Origin: Enterococcus_D entomosocium
Lineage (GTDB): Bacteria; Bacillota; Bacilli; Lactobacillales; Enterococcaceae
Assembly (NCBI RefSeq): GCF_030441895.1
Contig: NZ_JARJAS010000028.1
Length of the DNA stretch: 46,110 nucleotides
Strand: one strand, 5' to 3'
The notes under the pieces were generated by a model. It made no database searches and was not told the origin of the DNA. It saw nothing but the letters and a program-made list of their open reading frames with translations. Position numbers and translations under genes: made by a program. This document shows positions 1 to 8,271 of this stretch, piece by piece. Position 1 is the stretch's first letter, and every line of letters begins with the position of its first letter.

Positions 1-1898
1 CTGAGACACCAAGCAATGCTCATGGAATTTTCGGAAAAGAAGCGCAAGAAGTGGTCTATGTCTATGACCGTTCGGATGCAGCACCAGTGACGGTCAAGTA
101 TGAAGATACCGAAGGAAATCAACTGTCGACACCGACGATCTTAAGCGGGAAAGTTGGTCTGCCATACGAGAGTGAACCAAAAGAAATTCCAGGCTGGTAT
201 GTGCCAGAAACTCCGAGTAATGCTCGTGGGATTTTTGGCGAAGAAGCGCAGGAAGTGGTCTATGTCTATGACCGCTCTGATGCGGCACCAGTGACGGTCA
301 AGTATGAAGATACCGAAGGAAATCAATTGTCAGAACCTACGATTCTAAGCGGGAAAGTTGGTCTGCCATATGAAAGCGAACCAAAAGAAATACCTGGTTG
401 GTACGTGCCAGAAATGCCAAGTAATGCTCATGGAATTTTTGGTGAAGACCCACAGGAAGTGCTCTATGTTTACGATCGATCGGATGCAGCACCTGTAACC
501 GTCAAGTATGAGGATGCCGAAGGAAATCAACTTTCGGAACCAACGATTCTAAGCGGGAAAGTTGGTCTGCCCTACGAGAGCGAGCCCAAAGAAATTCCAG
601 GTTGGTATGTGCCAGAAACTCCGAGTAATGCTCATGGAATTTTTGGTGAAGACCCACAGGAAGTGCTCTATGTTTACGATCGATCGGATGCAGCACCTGT
701 AACCGTCAAGTATGAGGATGCCGAAGGAAATCAACTTTCGGAACCAACGATTCTAAGCGGGAAAGTTGGTCTGCCCTACGAGAGCGAGCCCAAAGAAATT
801 CCAGGTTGGTATGTGCCAGAAACTCCGAGTAATGCTCATGGGATTTTTGGCGAAGACCCACAGGAAGTGATCTACGTTTATGATCGATCGGATGCGGAAC
901 CAGTGACGGTCAAGTATGAAGATACCGAAGGAGATCAACTGTCAGAACCAACGATCTTAAGCGGGAAAGTTGGTCTGCCATATGAAAGCGAACCAAAAGA
1001 AATTCCAGGTTGGTATGTGCCAGAGGCACCAAGCAATGCCCATGGGATTTTTGGCGAAGCCCCACAGGAAGTGATCTACGTTTATGATCGATCGGATGCG
1101 GAACCAGTGACGGTCAAGTATGAGGATACTGAAGGAAATCAACTATCTGAATCAACGATTTTAAGTGGAAAAGTTGGTCTGCCCTACGAGAGCGAACCTA
1201 AAGAAATTCCAGGCTGGTATGTGCCTGAGACACCAAGCAATGCTCATGGGATTTTTGGTGAAGCCCCACAGGAAGTGATCTACGTTTATGATCGCTCTGA
1301 TGCGGCACCAGTGACGGTCAAGTATGAAGATACCGAAGGAAATCAACTGTCGGAACCGACAATCTTAAGCGGGAAAGTTGGTCTGCCCTACGAAAGCGAA
1401 CCAAAAGAAATTCCAGGTTGGTATGTGCCAGAGGCACCAAGCAATGCCCATGGGATTTTTGGTGAAGCCCCACAGGAAGTGATCTACGTTTATGATCGCT
1501 CTGATGCGGCACCAGTGATAGTTAAGTATGAGGATACCGAAGGAAATCAACTATCGAAGCCAACGATTCTAACTGGGAAAGTCGACATGCCATATGAAAG
1601 CAAGCCAAAAGAAATTTCTGGTTGGACCGTGATGGAAATACCAACCAACGCCTCTGGAACGTTTACGAATGACCTCCAAAAAGTGATTTATGTCTATCAA
1701 AAAGAAGGAAACAATGGTGGACAAACTTCGCCTGAAAAAGAGAATCCAGAAAATGACAAAAGAGATCCTGCAGATCCAAAACTTCCCAATACTGGGGAAA
1801 TGATGGCGGGGCAACGAATCATGCTCATTGTTGGATCACTACTATTATTAATTACCTTAATCATTATCTTTGACAAAAAGAAAAATAAAGACAGGTAA
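1..1898 (+). CDS. LPxTG-anchored MucBP-repeat surface protein, C-terminal part (5' end outside window)
   Basis: The reading frame is open from base 3, so the gene starts upstream and only the C-terminal ~630 residues are visible. They consist of a partial unit and then eight tandem ~68-residue repeats beginning VTVKYED and ending in YVYDRSD. The pattern (V.VKY.D..G, G.YES, I.GWYV, V.YVY) is that of the MucBP mucin-binding family. The last unit is the most divergent. A Pro/Glu/Asn/Lys-rich linker follows, then the sortase motif LPNTG (bases 1782-1796), a hydrophobic span and a basic tail (KKKNKDR), the standard cell-wall sorting signal. The protein should be exported and covalently attached to peptidoglycan, with the repeats acting as a stalk or glycan-binding region. 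The ligand cannot be told from this fragment. GTG at 51 would be an in-frame start codon but lies inside a repeat and is not the real start. Confidence 0.93.
   Translation, partial: ETPSNAHGIFGKEAQEVVYVYDRSDAAPVTVKYEDTEGNQLSTPTILSGKVGLPYESEPKEIPGWYVPETPSNARGIFGEEAQEVVYVYDRSDAAPVTVKYEDTEGNQLSEPTILSGKVGLPYESEPKEIPGWYVPEMPSNAHGIFGEDPQEVLYVYDRSDAAPVTVKYEDAEGNQLSEPTILSGKVGLPYESEPKEIPGWYVPETPSNAHGIFGEDPQEVLYVYDRSDAAPVTVKYEDAEGNQLSEPTILSGKVGLPYESEPKEIPGWYVPETPSNAHGIFGEDPQEVIYVYDRSDAEPVTVKYEDTEGDQLSEPTILSGKVGLPYESEPKEIPGWYVPEAPSNAHGIFGEAPQEVIYVYDRSDAEPVTVKYEDTEGNQLSESTILSGKVGLPYESEPKEIPGWYVPETPSNAHGIFGEAPQEVIYVYDRSDAAPVTVKYEDTEGNQLSEPTILSGKVGLPYESEPKEIPGWYVPEAPSNAHGIFGEAPQEVIYVYDRSDAAPVIVKYEDTEGNQLSKPTILTGKVDMPYESKPKEISGWTVMEIPTNASGTFTNDLQKVIYVYQKEGNNGGQTSPEKENPENDKRDPADPKLPNTGEMMAGQRIMLIVGSLLLLITLIIIFDKKKNKDR
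87..1700 (+). repeat. Eight tandem 204-bp MucBP repeats
   Basis: Units begin at about 87, 291, 495, 699, 903, 1107, 1311 and 1515, exactly 204 bp apart and in frame. A stretch from about 419 to 638 is identical to the sequence 204 bp further on, so at least one duplication or gene-conversion event is very recent. Other copies differ mainly at synonymous positions. The eighth unit has diverged in protein sequence (TGKVDMPYES, SGWTVMEIP). Confidence 0.95.
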
Positions 1899-1920
1899 GA
1901 CTTACATTAGTCAATATTAA

Positions 1921-1956
1921 AAAAAGCAGCAAAGCCCATGAAGGTTTTGCTGTTTT
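1921..1956 (+). terminator. Rho-independent terminator after the surface protein
   Basis: Arms aaaagcagcaaagcc and ggttttgctgtttt pair with one bulge and G-T wobbles around a catgaa loop, with A-rich 5' and T-rich 3' flanks. It lies 22 bp after the stop codon. Confidence 0.75.
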
Positions 1957-2067
1957 CTCAAATCTAAAACTAGTTACAAAATAGAGTATTCAATAAATGA
2001 AAAGGGATGCGTAGTCCTTTTATGGTATGTGAGAATAATCAGTAAGAGCGGAGAGGAGTATAAGAAA

Positions 2068-2412
2068 ATGTTGTTTGCGACGAAAAAAGAGTATGTCAAT
2101 TATTTTCAAAAAGAGATAGATCGTTTGCCAAGAGAGAAAGACACGCTGGAAGACTATTTAGAAAAACAAGTAGAACGATTAAATCAACTAATTGAAGCAA
2201 TTTCGAAAGAAACCTTTTGGGAGGTCATTCCACAAATTCTTGGGATTGATGCAAAATTGGGCCTTTTAGTTGATTTATCTAAGTATGAGGAGTTTTCAGA
2301 CAACGACATCATAAGAATTATTGAGAGCGACTATAAAAATTATTTTAAAGAATTGTGTGGGTATGATCTTAGTATGGAAACGAAAAACTCAATCGTTTTT
2401 AATGTCTGCTGA
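2068..2412 (+). CDS. Hypothetical protein, 114 aa
   Basis: I do not recognise the family. The start chosen is the ATG at 2068 (MLFATKKEYVNYF), preceded by GAGAGGAG about ten bases upstream. A GTG at 2029 would add 13 residues but has no ribosome site. The protein is predicted soluble, rich in Lys/Glu and mostly helical, with no signal peptide or membrane span. The segment around residues 20-60 is strongly charged and could form a coiled coil. It sits alone between the terminator of the adhesin gene and the sucrose regulator, and is more AT-rich than its neighbours, which suggests an accessory or recently acquired gene. Contact-dependent immunity proteins often have this size and composition, but nothing here proves that. 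Confidence 0.6.
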   Translation: MLFATKKEYVNYFQKEIDRLPREKDTLEDYLEKQVERLNQLIEAISKETFWEVIPQILGIDAKLGLLVDLSKYEEFSDNDIIRIIESDYKNYFKELCGYDLSMETKNSIVFNVC

Positions 2413-2580
2413 AGACACTCTTTTTTATTGATCTTAGTACTTGTAAAAAAGAAGATATCTGAATCAATACTTTGTCTGCAATTATTTTTATCAGCACTTA
2501 GCATTAGGAGATGAAAAAAATACTTGATCTTTCCCTCCTATTTGTTTTTTACGCAAAACCTGCGCTTTTCTTTCAGTTAT

Positions 2581-2589
2581 TGTTATAAT
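2581..2589 (+). promoter_or_regulatory. Extended -10 promoter of the sucrose regulator
   Basis: TGTTATAAT is a TG-N-TATAAT extended -10 element. The -35 region (around 2561) is poor, as is common with extended -10 promoters. The predicted start leaves a leader of about 20 bases to the ATG at 2616. Confidence 0.55.
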
Positions 2590-2615
2590 AAAAGAAAATG
2601 CAAAGGTGGGAAATC

Positions 2616-3611
2616 ATGACAACGATCAAGGACATTGCTGAAAAGGCGGGAGTAGCGAAAAGTACGGTTTCCCGCTATCTGAATAATGGTTATATCAGTG
2701 AAGAAAAGCGCAAAAAAATTGATCAGATCATTGCTGAAACTGGCTATCGCCCCAATACATTTGCTCGTTCGCTGAAAGCCCAAGACACGAAATTGCTGGG
2801 CGTGATCATTCCTAGACTGAATTCACCATCGACAAATGATGTGTTGAAAGGGATCGATACGACGGCAAGGGAAAACGGCTATCAAATGCTGATCACCAAC
2901 TCTGATCAAAGCGATGAACGGGAATTAGAAAATATCGAAATGCTGGTCAAACAAAAAGTAGCAGGGATGATCCTGTTTGCGCGCAAAATCACGCCGCAGC
3001 TGCAAGCGGTGCTGGCAGAGGTTCCTATGCCTGTTTTATTGTTAGGTCAACAGTTAGCTGGCATTCATTCCATCGTCCATGAAGATTATCAAGCGGGCAA
3101 AACCATGGCAGAATATGCAGTCAGCGCTGGCCACCGACGTTATTTATTTGTTGGTGTCAGCGAAAATGATTATGCGGTAGGTGTCTTGCGAAAAAAAGGA
3201 TTTCTTGATGTCTTGGCACAAACGCCCAACGTCAAAGTCGACTTTATCGAAACGTCTTTTTCAAGAAGAGAAACATACCAAAAAGCTCTTGTGTTCTTGA
3301 AAGATCAACCGGCAACGTACATCGCCTGTGCTACCGACAATATTGCTGTTGCTGTATTGAAAGCCGCCCATGAACTAGGGTATCAAGTGCCGCAAGACTT
3401 TTCCTTGAACGGCTTTGGCGGCTATGATTCGACGGATTATGTCTATCCGACCATCACAACGACCCAATATCCCTATGTCCAATTAGGCATCGATGCCGTC
3501 TTAACAATCCAAAAACTGACGCAAGGGGAAGAGGTTCCTGAAGTGATCGAATTGCCGAATCGATTAGTGGTCAAACAGTCGACTGCCAAGCGTGAAAAGC
3601 AGGAGAAATAA
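2616..3611 (+). CDS. scrR: LacI-family sucrose operon repressor (ScrR-like)
   Basis: A 331-residue LacI/GalR repressor. The N-terminal helix-turn-helix is clear (TTIKDIAEKAGVAKSTVSRYL, then the hinge region with Tyr-Arg-Pro-Asn), followed by a periplasmic-binding-protein-like effector domain (LLGVIIPRLNSP, then CATDNIAVAVL and FSLNGFGGYDST). The start is set at ATG 2616, six bases after AGGTGG; an upstream ATG at 2598 lacks a ribosome site. It is followed by its own terminator and then by a sucrose-type EIIBC and a GH32 hydrolase, so it is best read as the local sucrose repressor acting on the palindrome at 3714-3723. Effector identity (sucrose 6-phosphate or fructose) is inference from family and context. 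Confidence 0.85.
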   Translation: MTTIKDIAEKAGVAKSTVSRYLNNGYISEEKRKKIDQIIAETGYRPNTFARSLKAQDTKLLGVIIPRLNSPSTNDVLKGIDTTARENGYQMLITNSDQSDERELENIEMLVKQKVAGMILFARKITPQLQAVLAEVPMPVLLLGQQLAGIHSIVHEDYQAGKTMAEYAVSAGHRRYLFVGVSENDYAVGVLRKKGFLDVLAQTPNVKVDFIETSFSRRETYQKALVFLKDQPATYIACATDNIAVAVLKAAHELGYQVPQDFSLNGFGGYDSTDYVYPTITTTQYPYVQLGIDAVLTIQKLTQGEEVPEVIELPNRLVVKQSTAKREKQEK

Positions 3612-3628
3612 AGCAAATATTTTTAGAG

Positions 3629-3666
3629 AAAACAGGACGACCATTTGCGGCGTTCTGTTTTTTTAT
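3629..3666 (+). terminator. Terminator between scrR and scrA
   Basis: aaaacaggacg pairs with cgttctgtttt (one G-T pair) around an accatttgcgg loop, followed by a run of Ts. Confidence 0.85.
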
Positions 3667-3681
3667 TTTCTTTGCTTGCAA

Positions 3682-3723
3682 TTGCAAACGGTTTCTGTTA
3701 ATCTACAGATGTAGAACCGGTTC
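3682..3723 (+). promoter_or_regulatory. scrA promoter with cre site and LacI-type operator
   Basis: A possible -35 TTGCAA (3682-3687) and -10 TACAGA (3704-3709) are 16 bases apart. TGCAAACGGTTTCT (3683-3696) matches the CcpA cre consensus at 12 of 14 positions and covers the -35. The perfect 10-bp palindrome GAACCGGTTC (3714-3723), with the central CG typical of LacI-family operators, lies at the predicted transcription start and is the likely ScrR site. This fits sucrose induction under catabolite repression. Confidence 0.65.
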
Positions 3724-3757
3724 CACAAATGAACCGACGATCAAAGGAGTGGGAAAA

Positions 3758-5134
3758 ATGAAGGAACAAAAAACGATCGACCAAGTGTTAGAAGCTATTG
3801 GCGGCAAAGAAAATGTCAAAAACTTTGAACACTGTGCCACACGTTTGCGCTTGATTTTGAAAGACGATCAGTTAGTAGATAAAGACAAAGCGGAAGCAGT
3901 TGAGGGCAGCAAGGGCTATTTTTTCAACACGGGACAGCATCAGTTCATTTTTGGAACAGGAAAAGTCAATGAAGTTTATCAAGCCTTCGCAGCAGAAATG
4001 GGCAATGACGCCTCCGCTGAAAAAGCTGGCTTCAAAGATGATGTTTATTCGAATCTGTCACCCGTCCAAAAAGTTGTCCGCACGTTGTCAGATGTCTTGG
4101 TGCCATTGATTCCAGCTTTGGTAACGACGGGGCTCTTGATGGGGATTCGGGGGTTATTGACCGAGTTGGGGGTCACCTATAGTGCTGACTGGTTAGCCAT
4201 GTTTGAAATGTTAACGGATACAGCCTTTGCCTTTTTACCTGTTTTGATCGCCTATAGTGCGACGAAAAAATTCGGCGGTAATCCGATCATCGGGATCGTG
4301 GTAGGGTTAATGATGGTGGCACCGCAATTGCCGAACGCTTGGGCAGTTGCCAGCGGGGATGCAGAGCCATTGCACTTATTCGGTTTATCGATCTCTGGGT
4401 ATCAAGGGTCGATTTTTCCAGCAATTATTGTCGGGATCTTAGTTTCTAAGCTAGAAAAATGGTTCCGTAAATTTGTTCCGCAAATGATGGATTTGATCGT
4501 GACACCATTCTTAACGATCGTCATTACTTTAGGCTTGATTTTGTTTGCGTTAGGACCAATCTTGCAAGTAGCTGAAAGAGCAGTCATCAACAGTATCGTC
4601 TACTTGGTGCAAGCGCCATTGGGCATCGGTTATATCATTTACGGAGGGGTTCAGCAAGTGATCGTGATCACTGGATTGCACCATTCGTTAAGTATTATTG
4701 AGTTAGGGTTATTGAATACGACAGGCGAAAACGTCCTACAAGTCTTAGGTACAGCAAGTATGGCGGGACAATTCGGGGCTGCGATTGCTGCGGCATTTAT
4801 TTATAAAAACAAAGTCAAACGCTCAAATGCCATCAGTGCGGCGGTTCCAACCTTATTTGGGATCACTGAACCTTTACTATTTGGGGTCAACTTACGCTCG
4901 ATGCGGATTTTTGGCGCAGGCATGCTGGGGGGCGCAGTCGGCGGGTTTGCGACGTATGTCTTCCAATTAGCTGCCACTGGGATGGGCATCACTTTTATAC
5001 CAGGACTGTTGTTGTATACTGGAGATTTCGGTGCCATGCTGAAATACGTTGTCGTGATTTTGATTGCCTTTGCAGTCGGTTTTGCTGGTGTCCAATTGCA
5101 GCGCAAACCGCTAGCCAAAGAGTTGAATCAATAA
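3758..5134 (+). CDS. scrA: PTS sucrose-type EIIBC permease
   Basis: A 458-residue membrane permease of the glucose/sucrose PTS superfamily. The N-terminal EIIB domain (about residues 1-80) carries the phosphorylated cysteine in HCATRLRL (Cys26). The rest is an EIIC domain with about ten membrane spans and the family motif GITEPLLFG near residue 370. There is no EIIA domain at the C-terminus, so a EIIA from another permease must donate the phosphate. The start is ATG 3758, eight bases after AAAGGAG; a GTG at 3749 overlaps that ribosome site. The sucrose assignment rests mainly on the GH32 hydrolase 43 bp downstream and the ScrR-like regulator upstream; trehalose-type permeases are the closest alternative. 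Confidence 0.88.
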   Translation: MKEQKTIDQVLEAIGGKENVKNFEHCATRLRLILKDDQLVDKDKAEAVEGSKGYFFNTGQHQFIFGTGKVNEVYQAFAAEMGNDASAEKAGFKDDVYSNLSPVQKVVRTLSDVLVPLIPALVTTGLLMGIRGLLTELGVTYSADWLAMFEMLTDTAFAFLPVLIAYSATKKFGGNPIIGIVVGLMMVAPQLPNAWAVASGDAEPLHLFGLSISGYQGSIFPAIIVGILVSKLEKWFRKFVPQMMDLIVTPFLTIVITLGLILFALGPILQVAERAVINSIVYLVQAPLGIGYIIYGGVQQVIVITGLHHSLSIIELGLLNTTGENVLQVLGTASMAGQFGAAIAAAFIYKNKVKRSNAISAAVPTLFGITEPLLFGVNLRSMRIFGAGMLGGAVGGFATYVFQLAATGMGITFIPGLLLYTGDFGAMLKYVVVILIAFAVGFAGVQLQRKPLAKELNQ

Positions 5135-5177
5135 ATAATCCCTTGCTGTTCATCGGCAAGAGAAAAGAGGTACCGCA

Positions 5178-6620
5178 TTGTTAACGAAGGAATACTGGGC
5201 ACAGCTTGCCCAAACACAAAACGAATTAGCAGAAAAAATCAGTGCTGATGCGTGGCGCTTGAACTATCATTTGATGCCAGAAACAGGATGGATGAACGAC
5301 CCGAATGGTCTTTGCCAATTCAAAGGCGTGGTTCATTTTTACCATCAATATGTACCGCAAACGCCCCATGGCGGGGAACCACCTCACTGGGGACACAAAA
5401 CGTCGACGGATTATGTCACGTTTCAAGAAGAAGCGCTGTTTCTTTCTCCCGAACACGACTATGACAAAGACGGGGTCTACTCGGGCTCTGCCTTTATCGA
5501 GAATGACGCGATCCATTTCTTCTATACTGGGAATGTCAAACATCCTGGTGATCATGACTATACCTTTAGTGGAAGAGAACAAAACACGGTCCATGTAATC
5601 AGCAAAGACGGCTATACCGTCGAAAAGCAAGAAGTCGTGATTCCTCATGAGGACTACCCTGAAGGATTTACCGATCATATTCGTGACCCAAAAGTTTTTG
5701 CCCACGAAGACAAATACTTCATGCTGCTAGGCGCGCGTACGTTGGAAAACGAAGGCAAAATTTTGATTTATGAATCGACGAATTTAAATGAATGGACCTA
5801 TCGAGGAATCTTTTTCGGTGAGGACTATGCTCTAGGCTACATGTGGGAATGCCCAGATTACTTCCATTTAGATGGCAAAGATGTGTTGGTCTTCTCACCG
5901 CAAGGCTTGGCTGCCAAAGAACATGCCTGTCAAAATATCCATCAATCAGGGTATCTGATTGGTGAGGTGGATTGGGAGACTCTGACGTTTAAAGAAACTT
6001 CTGCGTTTCGCGAACTTGATTATGGGTTTGACTTCTATGCCCCGCAAACCTTTGAAGATGAGCAGAAACGCCGCATCTTATGGGGCTGGATGGGGCTAGG
6101 GGATACCAGTCCTGAGTACAGCAATCCTACGATCCCTCGTGGCTGGCAGCATGCCGCAACGCTGCCAAGACAGCTTTCGGTCAAAAATGACCAGTTGTAT
6201 CAAGAACCTTTGCCAGAATTCCAAAAATTGCGAGACAAGCAAGTCAGCCAAAAAATTGTGCTTTCAGAGAAACCGCAGCACTTGTCTTTCGATGAATTGG
6301 CATATGAGTTGCAAGTTACGGCGGAAGCCCCATTGCAGCAGTTCCAGCTTGGACTTTTGCAAGATACGACTTTGGCTTATGAAGCTGGTGTCTTCACGAT
6401 CCATCATGGCGTTTCTGGCTACGGTCGTAAACAGCGCAGTGTCAAGGTCGATGAACTGACGCAGCTGCAGATTTTTGTCGATACGTCTTCGATTGAGATC
6501 TTCCTAAATGGCGGGCAATATTGTTTGACCTCTCGCGTGTATCCAAAACGGACCGAGGCGATCGCTCTCAGCGGAACCGGCACGGTTACTGTCAATGCTT
6601 GGGCATTGGCGAAAAAATAA
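5178..6620 (+). CDS. scrB: Sucrose-6-phosphate hydrolase (GH32)
   Basis: A 480-residue glycoside hydrolase family 32 enzyme that should split sucrose 6-phosphate to glucose 6-phosphate and fructose in the cytoplasm. All three GH32 signatures are present: WMNDPNG with the nucleophile Asp41, RDP with the transition-state Asp170, and WECPDYF with the acid/base Glu224. A C-terminal beta-sandwich (about 350-480) ends with the usual SIEIFLNGG stretch. There is no signal peptide. The start is TTG 5178, seven bases after AAAGAGG; no ATG lies nearby in frame. It is co-transcribed with the permease. A fructokinase, often part of such operons, is not in the window. Confidence 0.93.
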   Translation: MLTKEYWAQLAQTQNELAEKISADAWRLNYHLMPETGWMNDPNGLCQFKGVVHFYHQYVPQTPHGGEPPHWGHKTSTDYVTFQEEALFLSPEHDYDKDGVYSGSAFIENDAIHFFYTGNVKHPGDHDYTFSGREQNTVHVISKDGYTVEKQEVVIPHEDYPEGFTDHIRDPKVFAHEDKYFMLLGARTLENEGKILIYESTNLNEWTYRGIFFGEDYALGYMWECPDYFHLDGKDVLVFSPQGLAAKEHACQNIHQSGYLIGEVDWETLTFKETSAFRELDYGFDFYAPQTFEDEQKRRILWGWMGLGDTSPEYSNPTIPRGWQHAATLPRQLSVKNDQLYQEPLPEFQKLRDKQVSQKIVLSEKPQHLSFDELAYELQVTAEAPLQQFQLGLLQDTTLAYEAGVFTIHHGVSGYGRKQRSVKVDELTQLQIFVDTSSIEIFLNGGQYCLTSRVYPKRTEAIALSGTGTVTVNAWALAKK

Positions 6621-6632
6621 AGCAACGATCCG

Positions 6633-6732
6633 AAAACGACAGCAAACAGTTGGTTTTTCTTGTTGCACCCCCAAGAGTCAGCTTTTTCTCTGGCTTTTAG
6701 GGGGGCATCATACCAACTATTTCGCTGTCGTT
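6633..6732. repeat. 100-bp nested inverted repeat between convergent genes
   Basis: The outer arms (about 20 bp, 6635-6654 and 6712-6732, cores cgacagc and gctgtcg, agttggt and accaact) pair at about 19 of 21 positions. Inside them a CCCCC tract (6668-6672) faces a GGGGGG tract (6700-6705), and GTCAG (6677-6681) can pair with CTGGC (6690-6694). The element fills the gap between scrB and the convergent regulator and could be a bidirectional terminator, a structured RNA or a small MITE-like element. Only the structure is seen. Confidence 0.6.
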
Positions 6733-6741
6733 ATTTGCTTG

Positions 6742-7413
6742 TTACTGCTTTTGTTGGTTTTGGATAAAGGTCTGCAGCGCAGGCGCATCGATCCGATAGC
6801 CGTCTTCAGTTTTTGTGACTAGTTTTTGCGTTTTGAAATCTTTTAAGGTATACGTCAAATGGCGATAGCTCACGCCTAAGTATTCGGCGGTCTCCGTCAA
6901 TTTTTCTTGAAAAAGATCATCGATCGAAGCTTCCAACAGTAGATGAGCAAGGCGCCAAGCTAAGGGATAGGTTTGATTGACGGAAAAATGATCCATACGC
7001 AGCAGCAATTTTTCACCGATAGTTTTGCCTAGTGTTTGTACGAAAGCCAGGTCTTGCATGAGCCCGTGAGCTGCTGCTTGCATCGGAATGCCCAGACATG
7101 TTGTTTCACCGATCGCAACCACGGTTTTCGGTACTGTTTCGGCGCCAATCAACGTGAGATCGCCAATGCAATCACCAGGATGGAGAAACTGCAGCAAGGC
7201 ACGTTTGCCGTTTTCTTGCGTTTGAATGATCTTGGCTTTGCCAGTCAATAGGACAAAAAAGACCGACATCGGCACCGTTTCTTTTTGGATCGCTTCTCGA
7301 TGATCAAAGGTCCAGAGGGCACTTTTTTGTAAAATCTCCTCAGGAATCGGCAAGGGGCAGCTTTCTTTGATTGGTACCTGCTTTATTGCCAAGGCATAAG
7401 CGGTTTTTTTCAC
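6742..7413 (-). CDS. Crp/Fnr-family transcriptional regulator (YeiL-like)
   Basis: A 223-residue Crp/Fnr-type regulator. Residues about 30-130 form the cyclic-nucleotide-binding-like beta roll (VFFVLLTGKAKIIQ, then LLQFLHPGDCIGDLTLI), followed by a dimer helix and a C-terminal winged helix with recognition helix around YLGVSYRHLTYTLKDF. It lacks the N-terminal cysteine cluster of Fnr; single cysteines occur at about 19, 93 and 115, so direct 4Fe-4S sensing is unlikely. A GGAGG ribosome site lies just before the ATG. It is divergent from a YczE-like membrane gene with about 90 bp between them. The YeiL name is from general resemblance and carries no firm function. Confidence 0.75.
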   Translation of the reverse strand: MKKTAYALAIKQVPIKESCPLPIPEEILQKSALWTFDHREAIQKETVPMSVFFVLLTGKAKIIQTQENGKRALLQFLHPGDCIGDLTLIGAETVPKTVVAIGETTCLGIPMQAAAHGLMQDLAFVQTLGKTIGEKLLLRMDHFSVNQTYPLAWRLAHLLLEASIDDLFQEKLTETAEYLGVSYRHLTYTLKDFKTQKLVTKTEDGYRIDAPALQTFIQNQQKQ

Positions 7414-7429
7414 TTTTTTCCTCCAAACT

Positions 7430-7443
7430 AGGAGAAATCTCCT
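7430..7443. promoter_or_regulatory. Inverted repeat in the divergent promoter region, possible operator
   Basis: AGGAGAAATCTCCT is a perfect 6-2-6 inverted repeat, located between the Crp/Fnr-type regulator and the divergent membrane gene. A site for the regulator itself is plausible, although it does not resemble TGTGA- or TTGAT-type Crp/Fnr boxes. Confidence 0.35.
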
Positions 7444-7505
7444 ATTTGTTTTTAGTCAGTATAGCACATACTTAGAAAAGCAATAACGAAAGTGTGGGAG
7501 AAAAA

Positions 7506-8162
7506 ATGAATGAAAAGCAATGGATAGGATCAGGGATTTTTTATGGGCTGAGTGCATTCGGGATCAGCTTGACCATTAAAGCAAGCGTTGGGGTCAGTAG
7601 TTTTAATGCCTTGAATGTTACGCTGGCAACGATGTCAGGAATCAAAGTCGGCACCATCACAACAGCCATCAATTTGGGCTTTTTAGCTGCCTGTTGGCTA
7701 TTGGATCGGCGGCAGACGTCCCTCAAACAAAAAGGCAGTGAGTACTTGATTATGTTTTTCGCTTTGCTGGCTTTCGGCTATTTGATCAATGGCTTTGTTT
7801 ACTACTTCTTGGCATCGCTGCACTTGACGAATTATTGGAGCCAACTAGCTGCTTTGATCGGTGGGATCTTGATTTCTGGAACGGCGACGGGACAAGTCCT
7901 ACGGTTGCAGGTCTTGAAATTTCCAATCGAGCACTGGTGTCATTTGCTGGCGCAACGCAGTCGTTGGACATTTAAGCAGTACCGTTATGGCGTTGATGCA
8001 GTCTGTATTTCGGGGGCGCTCTTGCTAGCAATCAGTTTGGGCTTACCGCTAGCGGTGAGGGAAGGGACGGTCATTAGTTTCTTTTTGCTGTCAGGTGCCA
8101 TCGCTTGGTCGAAGGAACGTGATTTGGCAGGGGCTTTACCCATTTGGCAAAGAAACAGTTAG
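7506..8162 (+). CDS. YczE/YitT-type integral membrane protein
   Basis: A 218-residue membrane protein with about five to six hydrophobic spans (for example FYGLSAFGISLTIKASVGV, then the ITTAINLGFLAACWLL and ALLAFGYLINGFVYYFL stretches). The N-terminal pattern with GVSSFNALNVTLA is that of the YczE/YyaS family. No enzymatic or transport function is established from the sequence. The start is ATG 7506, five bases after GGGAG; a GTG at 7494 is less likely. It is divergent from the Crp/Fnr-type regulator, so that protein probably controls it. The following EIIC gene begins about 110 bp later with its own ribosome site. Confidence 0.72.
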   Translation: MNEKQWIGSGIFYGLSAFGISLTIKASVGVSSFNALNVTLATMSGIKVGTITTAINLGFLAACWLLDRRQTSLKQKGSEYLIMFFALLAFGYLINGFVYYFLASLHLTNYWSQLAALIGGILISGTATGQVLRLQVLKFPIEHWCHLLAQRSRWTFKQYRYGVDAVCISGALLLAISLGLPLAVREGTVISFFLLSGAIAWSKERDLAGALPIWQRNS

Positions 8163-8271
8163 CCAGCAGTATTCTTGGAGTCGGGAAGGCGTCGAGTGTT
8201 TTAAAAATGCAGAAAGCGTTTTTTATGCTACTCTTATTAAAAAAGCGAGATGTTTAGTAGGAGGAGACAGG

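Noticed and set aside
87..1700. Repeat array as CRISPR
   Set aside because: The 204-bp units are contiguous, in frame and protein-coding; there are no short repeats with unique spacers and no cas genes.
94..1814. Regularly spaced antisense reading frames of 61-81 codons
   Set aside because: They repeat every 204 bp because the sense strand does; they are shadows of the MucBP repeats with no ribosome sites.
2511..2588. 25-residue hydrophobic peptide frame (MKKILDLSLLFVFYAKPALF...)
   Set aside because: AGGAG touches the ATG with no spacing, and the frame runs through the promoter of the LacI regulator.
5226..5705. 159-codon antisense frame inside scrB
   Set aside because: No ribosome site or known domain; the sense gene is a full GH32 enzyme.
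8095..8271. N-terminal extension of the orphan EIIC
   Set aside because: It overlaps the end of the YczE-like gene and ignores the strong AGGAGG-ATG start at 8272.
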